From: Malachius bipustulatus
Taxonomy: Eukaryota > Arthropoda > Insecta > Coleoptera > Melyridae
Direction of reading: 5' to 3'
NCBI GenBank assembly: GCA_910589415.1
Contig: OU342630.1
Location: 16,649,867 to 16,713,866, forward strand
Length of the DNA: 64,000 nt
Part shown: piece after piece, positions 10,969 through 21,867 of the stretch
Layout of the letters: every line of letters starts with the position of its first letter
Position numbering within the stretch: the stretch's first letter is position 1
Position numbers and translations under genes: made by a program
The notes under the pieces: generated by a model
Database searches by the model: none
Told to the model about the DNA's origin: nothing
What the model saw: the letters and a program-made list of their open reading frames with translations, nothing else

Positions 10969-12056
10969 CTATTCATCAATTTGTGGCGGATCTTTGCCTC
11001 CATACGCCTTTAAGTCCTTCACATGCCAGCGACCTAGCGGGTTGCCTTCCTGATCCTGTAGTTCGTACACTAATTTAGATATTGCCTTGGAAATTCGGCA
11101 AAGTACGAATTTGGGGGCCAGTTTAGCAGCGAAGTTCTTTGCAGCGCTCGAAAGGGGGTAAGTATGTTTCCATACTAGCTCTCCTTCCTGGAAAACATCT
11201 GGGCGTTTACGTAGATCATAATACTTCTTATTTACGTCATAAGCCTTTTTTAATTTGACTCTGACGTCTTCAAAGATAGGAGGTAATCTGGAGATATCAT
11301 TTTCCCTATGCACATAAGAAAGGTCTTCTGGTAGGGCAAGGTAGTTATTTTCGACAGGACCATAAAAGGTTCCGTCAATAGGTATGTTTCGAGCGAAAAC
11401 AAGAAAAGCGGGAAAATGTTTGGTGACTTCGTTCTCAGACAAATTAATTGCCTGGGCCACCTTGTAGACATTTTTATCCCAGTCTTTGTGATTATCTTTC
11501 ACATAAGATGAGATAGCGGTAAGCAAAGTTCGATTGGTCCTCTCGGTAGGGTTGACTTGCGACAAGTGTCTTGCACTATACCACAAATTAACTTGGTACT
11601 CTTTCAATAACCTGGTGAACTGAGTACTCTTAAAAATCTGAGCATTGTCGCAGAGAACAATTTGAGGGACACCAAAGATCAAGAAAACTTGATTTTCGAG
11701 AAATTTTACAACTGCAGCTGCGGTTGCGTTCGGCATGGGCTTTACCAGGACGAACTTAGAGAACCAATCTGTGACTACGAGAAGTTGTGTATTCCGGGCT
11801 TTCGACCTAGGAAAGGGACCCATAAAATCTATGGAGATAAATTGGAAAGGAAAGCTTATGCTTTTGTAACCACCCATTAAACCAGCACGAGCGACATTAG
11901 TCGATTTGTGAGCACCGCAAACCTGACAATTTCGTATGAATTTCTTTACCGTTAGGTCCATTTTGGGCCAATAGTAGAATTCCGATATTCGTGCCTTGGT
12001 TTTTCTTACGCCGAAATGGGCCGAAGGTATCCCCCTACTTCGGCAAGGAAAATAAA
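10969..12056 (-). CDS. Gypsy-type integrase, N-terminally truncated pol
   Basis: Retroviral-type integrase that joins LTR cDNA to host DNA in the nucleus. The open frame reads from about 12056; the ATG at 11961 is internal. Order: the zinc-binding HHCC region, SAHFGVRKTKARI..YYWPKM...FIRNCQVC; then the core with catalytic triad IDFMGPF (Asp), LCDNAQIF (Asp, family usually DNG) and NPTERTNR (Glu), with 34 residues between the second Asp and the Glu by my count; then a C-terminal region with ELVWKHTYPLS, KFAPKF-like text and LGRWHVKDLK (a GPY/F-like fold). The first zinc-binding His and all of RT/RNase H upstream are missing, so pol starts mid-domain. No internal stop occurs in about 360 codons. 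It is the only protein the element could still encode, but there is no obvious start to express it. Confidence 0.88.
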
Positions 12057-13372
12057 ATTAAAGAGAAGATATTACAGAAAACTATTCATCAGTTTTAGTA
12101 TACCGGGATCGAAAGGGTACGTTGACTCAGGAGTAATTAATCCCGATGCATTTTCCTTGTCTAGGAGCATACTAGACTGATCATGCATTTTATTATGCGT
12201 AAATAAGGAATTTATTTCCTTAGAAAGAACTCATGAGTGATTGTGTCACTAACTAGAGTCGAGACTGGGTTCATTTTAGAAAAATGTAGGTACTATAATA
12301 TAATATAGATAGATAAGAATAAAAAATTATTTTATTTTATTCTATAGAGAAGACAGTAGTATTATTAGCACAGGTAGGCAACGTAGCACCTAGTGTACCT
12401 GGCCTAAATAAGGAAAGAATGAACCTGGCCTATATAAAGAAAGAATAAACCTGGCCTACTTGACTTGGCTGTGACGTTACATCACCAGTACAAGCGGGAG
12501 AGAGAGAGATTTAAATTCAAAAGAATTCCCTTCGTTATAAAACGAAAATAGGTCACGGTATTAAAAAAACTAAAATACCGATATAAGATATAATTTCCTA
12601 GTAGAGAGAGATAAAGGTAATCTAGAGAGATACTAAGATAAGATAAGGCAGTATTTAAATATGCATAGGTATGTAGGTAAGTACAGATATTCTCTAGAGT
12701 CGGTAAGGTAGGGATCGGAAGAAATACATGTCACCATGACGTATCTTTACACGTAAAGAATTCATCTTCTACGTTAGACGTAAAGAATTGTCGTTGCTTT
12801 AGCAGCCTGTCAGTGTAGGACAACGACAGAGGGACACCAGTTGGAACAGCTGATCGATAATTCAGATATTTCGAAATTTAACCTAACTTATTTCATGAGA
12901 GAAAGTATGAGATAATGTTAATGAAGGAAATATTTGGATGTAGCTTTCAAAGACAGTTTGGACCGCAAAGCTCTCTAAGAGTATCCTCTTTGCACGGAGT
13001 CAAACTTCTTTAAAGCTGCTCGAGACTTTCGCGACGGTATAAACAACCACCCCGTAAAGCTCCTTTTTCAAGGTTACCCTTTAGCGGCAGTGTAGCGGTA
13101 AGAAGATAAGGTATTTTCGCGTCACGACACTATTATTCACCAGCAGTAAAAACACAATAACTAACTAAGACATTCTTAGACTAACATGCGAGTTTTCATG
13201 CACATTATAATCATGCATTAAAAAAAATAAGATAACTGTACGATACATCTGAACCAAATAATTTATGACGTTAATATTAATTTTTCATTTATAATGGGAA
13301 CTAGGAAGAGATCAAGTGCGTTTGTTTATTTTAAGGTAGTTTCTAATCCAAGGTTTGTGAGTGTATTCGTTT
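12057..13372 (-). other. LTR-element leader region without gag/pol
   Basis: This lies between the upstream LTR and the integrase frame, where gag, protease, RT and RNase H would normally be. No frame with recognisable domains is present in about 1.3 kb. Short tandem copies beginning ACCTGGCCTA occur at about 12397-12463 (three units of about 26 bp). Deletion of at least 3 kb of coding sequence is inferred. Confidence 0.6.
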
Positions 13373-13391
13373 CTCCGCCGGGGAAATGCCA
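13373..13391 (-). promoter_or_regulatory. Candidate tRNA primer-binding site
   Basis: Two bases inside the upstream LTR boundary, the minus strand reads TGGCATTTCCCCGGCGGAG. It begins with TGG, complementary to the CCA end of a tRNA, at the right place for the minus-strand primer site. I cannot name the tRNA from memory, so the exact primer is open. Confidence 0.6.
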
Positions 13392-13393
13392 AT

Positions 13394-15147
13394 TGCAGCG
13401 TCAGCAAATGAAAAATTGCAGCATCAGTAAATGCGAATTTTTGCTGCGTGAGCAAAATAAAAGACGTTTGCTCGTCGTAAATGCCAATAATTGCAGTGTG
13501 AGCGATAAGATTATAAAATCAGGGAATGTCGAACGTAACAGTAGCGAGAGCTTGTAGTGCAAGCGAAAGACAAAGTGTTATTTCGGCAAAACGGTAATAC
13601 TGCAAAATAAACTTTCACGACAAATTTCTCTAAAGATAATGATGTTGAATAACTTGAAAACCGAATCAAATACTATCAGAGTGCTAGTTATTCCGCTGCT
13701 TTAATTTATAAGGAGTTACACCCTTTATATAGATATCTAAGGTAGGTTAGGGATGCCAAAGAGTTCTTCAGGGGTTACTAACTCGATTTACTCGAGTTCT
13801 AATTTTTATTGTGCTACCTAAACTCTATGAAGAACTAATAAAAAATAGATTTAGGGTGATGAAGATGTTAATGTGATTTTCAAAGAATAAGTTATAATGT
13901 ACAGATGTTTAATGAGCAAATTATGGTTTACATTTCTTGTTTAATTAAATCAATAATTATCCTGACTTACTCTAAAAGTTTTAAATCTGATATAGATGTT
14001 TAAACAATCAGTTCGTTTAAAATAAAGGTACCTTTACTTTGTACACTGGCGTAAAAAAGAATAAAATACTTCCGATATCATTTATATCGGGAAAGATAAA
14101 GTTCGTGAGCAGCAATTAATTAATTTACTAAATTAGCACTGATCCTCTAGTCCTTCCTCGTCATGATCGGTGAAATAAAATAAAAGGCAACTTACAGTTT
14201 CCGGGATGAAGCTGATTGAGATAAAAACTGTCTTTATTTTGACAGTAAAAAGGATATTAATAACTCCTGGACTTTCCAGCTTGGGCTGCCTGCTTTAAAG
14301 CGGGTGATGTCTAATCGAGCATTGAAATCTCCAGAAGAAAACCAGCAGGTGTAGGGACCGCACCCTAACGAGGCTCCAGGGGTTGAAAGGTCGTAAACAG
14401 CACTAGCACCGGGAAAATGTTCTGTTGTTATTGGAGATCTTCGAAATGTTGATTTATTTCACCGTGGATAAATGAAAACGGTGGGAGGATGAATTAGATA
14501 GTCGAGGAACAGAAACAGGCCACGCTCCCTTTGTCTCTTAGTTCAAAATGGCTTCCTCTTCACAAAAGTAATTAATCCAGATATCAGTAAATACCGGAGA
14601 AGGCAAGGTATTTACCAAAGATAAAGGTAAAGATAAAGGTATAAGGTAAAGTTGAGATAAAATCCCCGAAAGATTGAAGGAAATCCCAGAAGCTAAAAAT
14701 AAGTAATAATCGAATTAAAAACTCATTTCTAGAATAACCGTAATAGCGACTTACCCTGAACAACAGGCTTCGTACGGGAACGGTTAAGAGAATCAACTTT
14801 CTTGGTGGACAGATAAAAAGGAAGTGAATTCAGTTCCGTGAACTTGAGAGGAAGTCCGTCTTCGGTTGGTGAAAGGAGAAATGTCACTAGCAGATACTGA
14901 AATCTGATTGACAGTTGACAACTTATTTGGTTCCTGAAAGGAACTCAAGATCGAACTGAAACGAGATGTGCAACGCCATCTAGTAGTGAATTATCCGGAC
15001 AGTACCCGTACCGACATACAGTTTGGGTAGCCAGTTCAAAGATGCGATCTATGTTATGGGGAGTTGTGGGGAATTGTAATTTTACAATTCACTTTAAAAC
15101 GAAAGAAACTTTGTAAGGATGAAAACAGGTGACGTATTCACGTTACA
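13394..15147 (-). repeat. 5' LTR of the gypsy-like element
   Basis: Equal in length to 6821-8574 and identical in every stretch I compared. In the element's orientation it starts TGTAACG and ends GCTGCA. It is followed inside by the candidate primer site and outside by the ATAC target duplication. It should carry the promoter and polyadenylation signals; I did not recognise a convincing TATA box. Confidence 0.95.
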
Positions 15148-15350
15148 ATACTCACAAATTTCTGCGAGGCGACAATGAACTACCCCTACACTGTGAAGTA
15201 AGAAAAAAAAACTATCAAACATCTCCTCTGCGAATGTGTAGGTACTGTTCAATGATGTGAGATCAAAGCACAATATATCGGATACATTGGAAAATGTCCT
15301 GCATGATGACCAAGACCACATGTTCCGCCTTATCTTATAGCTCAAGGAAG
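15148..15350 (+). pseudogene. LINE ORF2 C-terminal tail, 3' side of LTR insertion
   Basis: Directly after the second ATAC, reading gives HKFLRGDNELPLHCEV and then KKKTIKHLLCECVGTVQ, with a Cys-containing pattern typical of the C-terminal zinc-like motif of I-group LINE ORF2 (GHT..TH..L..E..P.C..C...TV.HLL.EC). It continues the text that stops at 6820 (..RTGHTHHT). This shows the LTR element inserted into an existing LINE copy. A frame change and stops follow after about 15240. Confidence 0.75.
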
Positions 15351-15355
15351 CTTAA

Positions 15356-16010
15356 CTTTATAACACACTGTAATCATATAATAGCACAACTTGTCGTTAA
15401 TGACATCGCTGTCGATGCGGCTTTTTTTTATTTAAATAAAAAAAGTAAACAATAAATTTACTATAAACGTGTATGCGGGATAGTTTCGTTACCTACCGAG
15501 AGTTTGAATCAAGAGCCTTTTTTTATATTATTTGATAATTGGCCTAATAATAGGCCCAATATTGAATGCTAATATATGAGCTGTTTTTCGTATCCTTACA
15601 CTTCGCTTATTCATTCCAGGGCGTCTCTGGATGAATTTTATTTAATATTACCAAGACAAAGTGAGGTGATCCACTTTGCAAGTCCAATACTTTTATTCTG
15701 ATAAAGAAGAATGAAAAATATAATTTTTATGTTCGTCAAATTCTTTGCTGTGCCTCGCTTCGATTTAGATATAAAAAACCTCTACATTTTTTCGTATTAA
15801 TTTTAAATAATCTCTCTGCAGATATACCCCTGGATTCGATACGCGAAAAGCAAGACGTCCATTTTATTATTAAATAAAAGCACTACTGTCTAATAAATTA
15901 TTCTACTTTGAACTTGCATCACCTGTTCCGGAGATATTCCTGCTATCTTTATCAACAGGTAAATACAAACAATATAATACAATTTTTCATAATAACGTAC
16001 ATAAAGTCTG
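15356..16010. other. AT-rich stretch, nothing recognised
   Basis: Past the LINE tail I see no open frames with motifs, no strong inverted repeats and no RNA gene up to the TA-flanked element at 16013. Confidence 0.5.
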
Positions 16011-16012
16011 TA

Positions 16013-16815
16013 CACTGAGAGTTGTCTGTTGTGATAACTAAGGATACATCATCTCGTTATGTTTCTTACTCCTTCTATTGCATTGCATAGTCAATCGAGT
16101 TAAAATGGGACGTATTGTTAGAAATACGTTTGAATCGTCAGCAATTCTAAAAAGATGAGCGAGAGTGAGACGGAAGTATCGACTCGCGTCTTGATACGCT
16201 TAGATTGATACGATATTACGATAAGATTGTCGTCGCTGCTATCAGTAGTGTCAGTGTCAGCGCTAAATATACTAAATAAGGTTTGTGTTGTGATTTGAAA
16301 CGTTTTTAATACGAAATTAGCAGAATTATCTGTGTCCTGTGTTGTACGGTGTGATAAACTATGAGTAACTTATTATAATTGCGGGAATGCCTAAAAATCT
16401 ATTTCCTAGCTTTGCCTGGGAAACGATTGAACTCCCTAGTACGTGGTCTTGTGGTTAAATTGCTGAAATATTTTACTTGCAAATAAGAAAACGGAGGTGC
16501 TATTCTTTCTTTTAAACGGCAACCAGCAGGTAGGTGACATGATATTTCTATCATGATGATAACAATAATTATTATGATTCTTATTTACTTGCATTATATA
16601 ATATTTGTTATCAAAAAGTTGCAAGGCACTACTTCGTCAATAACTTGTCAAAATAATATATTTGTAGGATATTCATTATTCCTCAACACACGCCACTGAC
16701 ACGAACTGCGATACCACATCTGGTTCGACTTAGAAATAAGTGTACGATTCAAATCGAATTAAATGAAATTGTTTAGTCAGAATCAGTGTGGCATGACAAC
16801 GGACAACTCTCAGTG
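16013..16815. mobile_element. 0.8-kb MITE, TIR CACTGAGAGTTGTC, TA TSD
   Basis: The left end CACTGAGAGTTGTCTGTTGT pairs with the right end ACAACGGACAACTCTCAGTG, and TA flanks both sides (16011-16012 and 16816-16817). A second full copy lies at 61286-62036 and a diverged reversed fragment at 51836-52095. There is no coding capacity. TA duplications and CA..TG ends suggest a non-autonomous Tc1-mariner-type element. The copy includes a hairpin-like ATGATATTTCTATCATGATG segment. Confidence 0.85.
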
Positions 16816-16817
16816 TA

Positions 16818-17752
16818 CAGAGAGTAGTTTTAATCTACCTGCCGATGTTTGCATGTACCTACATTTCAAGCAACAATTTATTACATTAATGAATGAAATG
16901 CCCGTTTATGAATATTTACGATATACATTTATCCGAAATACATCAAATAAGTATAACTTTTTAAATAAACTTCAAAGTACAGCAATTAAACAGTACTACA
17001 AAAAAAAAAGATGTTTTTATTCAACACTTATTAAGACTACTTATTATTGACAGCCGCCACTGAACCAGCCGAACTACGAGCTTTGTTGCACATTAGTACG
17101 TCTAAGAAGAATCCTAGGAAGAAAGCCTTGGGTGAAGCACGGTTATTATCGCAAATCTCGTAGCGCCGCCGCTTTGAACATTGGTACTGATGAACATAAT
17201 AGGTAATTCAAGACAGGAGGCCTGAAGACGGTTCATGGTCGATGGAATGACCGCTTGCGTAATACCCTCCGGCTATTTCATCCTACCACCGTGTTGAGGG
17301 AATGCCACACAGAATTTAACTGAAATTCATGGATATACAAAGTGTCCTTGATGGTTAACTTCCAATATTAAATTTATTATTCCGGAAACCTATACATAGG
17401 TATTTAATTTTGATGTTTTTTTTTATAATAGGCACTCTAATATAATAATATAGTAAGACTGATTAAATTTTTTATCTTTATGGTGGTGGTGGTGCGGTAA
17501 GAACTGACCTCGGAGTCGCCCTCCATTGGTCACAGACTTTTGTAAAGTAAACTATTTGTAAACTAGTATATCCCTTATTGCTGGTGTTTTGATCGATACC
17601 GGGGTGAGCACCTACTATTGTATTTTCTTACAATTTTTCACCAAAATACACAAATCACATACACACGTTGTAGGTAGCCATGACAAAATACCTCGCAAAA
17701 TACTATTAATATTATAATTATTATTTAAAGAGATTTTATAAAGAGATTATTT

Positions 17753-17754
<2 letters not shown>
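16818..17754. other. No gene recognised; short GC-richer segment at 17050-17330
   Basis: Mostly AT-rich. At 17080-17330 composition is more balanced and a plus-strand frame gives text such as RKPWVKHGYYRKSRSAAALN and GRWNDRLRNTLRLFHPTTV before and after a stop. It might be a decayed transposase, but no family motif is certain. Confidence 0.35.
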
Positions 17755-17784
<30 letters not shown>

Positions 17785-17922
17785 ATTTTAATTTTTTTTT
17801 TCGTTTTTTTTTCTATTATTTTTTTTTTCTATTTTTTTTTCTTTTCTTTTTTTTTTTTTTTTTTTTTTTTAATTATCATTATTTTTATTTTTTCTATTAT
17901 TATTATCTATAATTTTTTGTTT

Positions 17923-17961
<39 letters not shown>

Positions 17962-17965
17962 TTAT
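17755..17965. repeat. About 210-bp T-rich low-complexity tract
   Basis: Nearly pure T with rare A, C and G interruptions. On the minus strand it is an A-rich tail downstream of the LINE C-terminal frame at 18242-18622, so it may be that LINE's expanded poly-A tail. Slippage or assembly artefact is also possible. Confidence 0.7.
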
Positions 17966-18241
17966 TCATTTTTTTCCATCTGCATTTCTATAACTAGGGA
18001 AGGTTTTAATACATAGGACACTTGCGTCCAGGGGCCCTTCAGGACGACTTTTTAACACACTGGACTAGACCACGGCATAGTGAAAAGGTTGTAAACACGA
18101 GGAGAGTGCACAAAGGATCTTATTCTAATACATTTTACAATAGTTGCTTTCGATATGATTTTACATTTTACAAAATAGGTAAAATTCCTATTCTAATTTT
18201 TATGAGTAGGTAAGTACAAGTTATTTATTTTTATTTTTATT

Positions 18242-18622
18242 TTATAGATTCATTTTTATCTCCCTAAAAAACTTGAATATGGCAATTAATACAGTCCTGT
18301 TTTTTGTTAACAAAAGCTTAACCACGGTGAATGGCATCCTTAAATTCGTTTCCTTGACAATTATGTTTATTAGTTTGATTCGGGCCTCGTGGTTATGAGG
18401 ACACATGAAAATTATGTGGTTCAAGTCACCATTGACTTCCTGATTACATGTACAGTTGGGGCTATCACTTAGACCAATTTTGTGAAGATGAGATGGAAAT
18501 CGACCATGGTTTGACTTTAATCTAGTCATGGTGGTGATGAATGCGCGATTGTTGTCATTGTAGACCTCTAGATCTTGCCTGCTTGGTATTTTTATCTTTA
18601 TGTTATGCGCAAAACAATACAA
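18242..18622 (-). pseudogene. LINE ORF2 C-terminal fragment
   Basis: A 126-codon minus-strand frame reads FITTMTRLKSNHGRFPSHLHKIGL..., then PNCTCNQEVNGDLNHIIFMCPHN. This is the post-RNase H zinc-like tail of I-group LINE ORF2 (TRLR.NHG..P.HL...G..DSP.C.C....G.L.H....CP). No RT or RNase H lies upstream (above 18622), so the copy is 5' truncated or fragmented. The stop is followed by a roughly 275-bp possible 3' UTR and the T-rich tract at 17755-17965, as expected for a minus-strand LINE with poly-A. It is a different copy from the LINE at 2175-15355. Confidence 0.7.
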
Positions 18623-19890
18623 AAATAACTAGAAATCGAATAAAGCGGACTCTTAGAGGTTAGACCTTTATTTGTAATTTTAGTTTATTCAAAAAATCAA
18701 AAATTGAAACCAATTTCGTTGAGAAATAATAAGGGTAGTTTCACAAAAGTACAGTTGATTTAACAGCAAGACGTGTAGCAGGGACGCAAATGGAAGTGTT
18801 CAGTGATTACTTGTCATTTTAAACTTAAGCGAAGACATAATTATTGTCACGTTTCTCGTAATAATTATGTTAGTGTGTTTAAAAAACTTGAAATTATGAA
18901 AAATACTCCAATAAAAATAAATGGTGATGGTTCAAGCATACTCCTGATGGTAAGACTATGAAAACTTCAGATTAGACACAACGGTTTCAAATGGTTTCAC
19001 GACAATGGTGAAGTGAGCTCACACCAAAAGATCAAACAATTAATTATGAAAACGAAATTTCCATCAGTCTGAAAAATTGCAAAAAGGCTACGACGACACA
19101 TGGAATAGCATTTCGAAAGAATATACCATAATAATTTACAATCTACAACTTCACAATCATTTTTGTAGCGGTAAGTTGCTTAAAAAGTAGGAAAAATTTC
19201 TACAATTAGACAATAAGGCGCTTTCACCCCTAAAATATATAGGAATACGGTGAATTTTTTTATAATAGCAATCTATTGGAAAAAACCCTCGGGGGGTTTT
19301 TGTATTACTAACCAGAGGCACAAATTTTTGCAACTAGGGGTTATCGCAGATGGTGGTTTCATCTACAATATTTTCGTATATCTGTTAACAGGTAAGTAAT
19401 AGAGTTTAACTCTATTATTTTGAATAAGAATAACACGCGTTATATTATTACATTTACATAGGTACTTATTATCTTAGTAAATTCAATAGAATTGTTCTCT
19501 CTACGATTGTTCTAGAATAACCATCGGAATATACTTTCCCTCAAAGGGAAGTAAATTATACCGAATGAGAATGAACGGACTTCATTGGCTATCAACTGTT
19601 TGCAATCAACAATGACGAATTATCAAATTTATTGAATTTAAATTACGATGTATCAAATAAATTACACATTTATTTAAACAAGCATTTTGGTGTATAATTA
19701 TCGCAATCTTAGGTAAAATATTGTCTGCAACCCATGGCATATTCCGCATGAGTGGATCTTTACCATACGTGAATATGCCACATTCTAAATTCGCTTTTCT
19801 ACATTTTCAAAGCAGCTTACATTAGCTTAGTCTAATTATACATGAAAACAGGTCATTCCTTGCAAAAGGAATGAAGTATTTGTGATTTTT
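18623..19890. other. AT-rich stretch, nothing recognised
   Basis: No frames with motifs. There are small local palindromes (AAACCCTCGGGGGGTTT-like at about 19283) but nothing I can assign. Confidence 0.5.
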
Positions 19891-19894
19891 TTTG

Positions 19895-20110
19895 TCATAA
19901 AAAGTTAAAATAGGGACATGTAAGCCGTTTTTCTCTATTTTCAGCCGTTTCCGTTATACAGGGCCTTGAACTTGAAAAATGATTTTCACTTGTTTATAAC
20001 TCAAAAACTTCTGAATTTAAATACCAACTGTAACAGCCAATCTTATTTTCTTTTCTCAGATAATCTAAAAATGCAATAACATAGGAGCATTCCATTTAAA
20101 AAAACATAAC
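19895..20110. repeat. Dispersed repeat module shared with foldbacks at 30.6 and 48.1 kb
   Basis: The text AGGGACATGTAAGCCGTTTT, then CACTTGTTTATAACTCA, then TTTTCTCAGATAATCT and AAAATGCAATAA runs in the same order as in the right arms of the foldbacks at 30558-31278 and 48118-48967. Here it stands alone near unpaired CAGGG and CACCCTG ends (19959 and 20265), so it looks like a decayed foldback arm. Confidence 0.65.
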
Positions 20111-20329
20111 TTTGATATGCCACTGTCATATCGGACACTCTGTATACTCCAAAATAATTTTAAATTATGGCCATTGTGATTCTGTACTTGAATTTTCTAA
20201 AAGTTTTTTGAAAAAGTATATCGTTTGGCCTACAGAGACCGCTTCGAATAAGCTGGGACACCCTGTATAGAAGAAGAAAAATTTTCCAATTTTTTTTTCT
20301 GAAGTTTATTAATTTTTGGTTTCCATTAT

Positions 20330-20580
20330 TTTTTTCTTACCGAACGACATAAAAAAATAACATGGCGGCCATAAGAAAACCGAAAGTTGACTATGAAAAC
20401 TCTGGGATCTAGTCGGCTTTAAAAATTTTTGAAACGTCAGATGAATAGCTCATAACGGCTTATGTAAGCCTACGAAAAATTATTTATAAATTTCCAGTTG
20501 TAAGGAAGATATGGCAAAAATAATTTTTCTCGATTTTTCAGTTTTTTCAGGATATTTCAGGATATTTCTATTAATTTTAT
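20330..20580 (+). repeat. Dispersed ATGGCGGCC repeat, copy 1
   Basis: About 250 bp containing ATGGCGGCCATAAGAAAAC, AAAGTTGACTATGAAAAC, TCTAGTCGGCTTTAAAAATT and AACGTCAGATGAAT. Diverged relatives occur at 27030-27265 and 37965-38260 on the same strand and at 41530-41660 reversed. No coding signal; an old interspersed element of unknown class. Confidence 0.6.
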
Positions 20581-21132
20581 TTGTCAAAAAATTAAAACTT
20601 CAAAAAATAACAATTATTTTTTTTTTTAGTTGATTATTTAAATTAATTAGATACTTTTACCTCTAGTTACTCCAATCAACTGTAATAAATTTCCTTTTGT
20701 TTAGTATCGCCAAAATATTTAATAAAATCAGGTATAACAACTAATATGCTGAAATGCCACCAATACAACACAACAAAAAGTTGTTCCAGATTTATATGAA
20801 CAAGTTGGTGTTGACAACTGCATTACTAGAGTTGTCCCAAATTTATTAGAACAGAACTGTACTTAAGAAACGGCCTTAAATATAGTAGACTACGATAAAT
20901 TATATTCATCCCATCTAGACGCTTGGCATCATCCCTTACAACTAGTTATTACAATGTACTCGTATATCAAAACTTCGCGACATAATTCGTATTATTTGGT
21001 ATAATATTTCATGTAGCTGAAAACAGCTAGATAACTTAATTTAATTTCTCATACTTGCCTCAATCTGATAAGTTTTATACTAATTAACACTATGCATATC
21101 GCCTATGTATAAAATATAGGTACATATAGGTA

Positions 21133-21865
21133 CACCGTGTTTTATATTAAGACGGCACTATCGCTAACCTCGTTATTATTTAACCTAGAAAGTCGGTTAA
21201 ATTAGCAAACTAGTAGTATTTTTGCCGCTGAATAAAATAGCGAAAGCAGAAAAACAATTGAACATCGCGTTTTCGAGATATTTTAAAAAATGTAATTTTT
21301 TTAATGGAACACCCTGTATATTTTTAGATGGATCGATTGCAAATTTTTTTTTAAAGGGAAAAGTTTTTATACACTATGATCCTAAAATAATAAATTCATT
21401 AATTATTCATTATTTTATTACTCCCAAAGTAGGCTGCGACAATTATTGTAATTTAGTGTACCTACGTAATGTAAGGTAAAAAAAATTATGTCGTCCTCAA
21501 TAGTGTATTTTTCAATAAAAAAATACACTAAAAATAAAAGTTGTTACCTTGAAAAGGATTTAATTTTACATAAACAAATAACAGAACTTGTTTGTGTGTA
21601 AAATTTTATTATTTTAGGATCATAGTGCATAGAGACTTTTTCCTTTAAAAAAAATTTTGCAACCGATCCATCTAAAAATATACAGGGTGTTCCATCAAAA
21701 ATATCATTTTTTTTAAATATATCGAAAACGCGATATTCAATTGTTTTCCTGTTTTCATCGTTTTATTCAGGAGAAAAAATACTACTAGTTTGCTAATTTA
21801 ACCGACTTTCTAGGTTAAATAATAACGAGGTTAGCAATAGTGCCGACTTAATATAAAACACGATG
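21133..21865. mobile_element. Foldback with TIR CACCGTGTTTTATATTAAG, TA TSD
   Basis: The left arm (about 21133-21480) pairs with the right arm (about 21590-21865). The arms share the CTAACCTCGTTATTATTTAA / TTAAATAATAACGAGGTTAG segment and the TTTTTAGATGGATCGAT segment. TA lies at 21131-21132 and 21866-21867. Each arm contains an internal outward-facing ACACCCTGTATA motif, in the wrong orientation for a normal CAGGGTG end. The 85-codon frame at 21222-21479 lies within the arm and has no recognised motif. Confidence 0.8.
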
Positions 21866-21867
21866 TA

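Larger units (their letters stand above)
6821..15147 (-). mobile_element. Gypsy-like LTR retrotransposon, integrase-only
   Basis: Two direct 1754-bp LTRs (6821-8574 and 13394-15147) begin TGCAGCG and end GTTACA on the plus strand, flanked by the 4-bp duplication ATAC (6817-6820 and 15148-15151). The element reads on the minus strand, as shown by the integrase gene, the polypurine tract next to the downstream LTR (8575-8588) and the primer-site candidate next to the upstream LTR. The LTRs read as identical, implying a very recent insertion. The internal 4.8 kb has no recognisable Gag, protease, RT or RNase H. It was probably mobilised by proteins from a complete relative. Confidence 0.95.
2175..15355 (+). 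mobile_element. Old APE/RNase H LINE, split by two later insertions
   Basis: Fragments in one order and orientation belong to a single I-group-like LINE: a possible 5' leader (about 2175-2345), ORF1 remnants (2350-2515 and 4934-5170), the APE endonuclease (about 5178-5870), RNase H (about 6240-6810) and a C-terminal tail (15148-15350). A foldback element interrupts ORF1, and an 8.3-kb LTR element interrupts the RNase H/tail junction. Most of the reverse transcriptase is missing, apparently by deletion near 6100-6230. All parts have stops and frameshifts, so the copy is dead. The clade call is inference from having both APE and RNase H domains. Confidence 0.75.

Noticed and set aside
11662..11880. 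Plus-strand frame of 72 codons
   Set aside because: Antisense to the integrase core; no motif of its own.
19283..19300. Bacterial-style terminator hairpin (AACCCTCGGGGGGTTTTT)
   Set aside because: The genome is clearly eukaryotic and no gene ends nearby; a small chance palindrome.
21222..21479. 85-codon frame
   Set aside because: Contained in one arm of a foldback and interrupted by its sequence features; no known motif.
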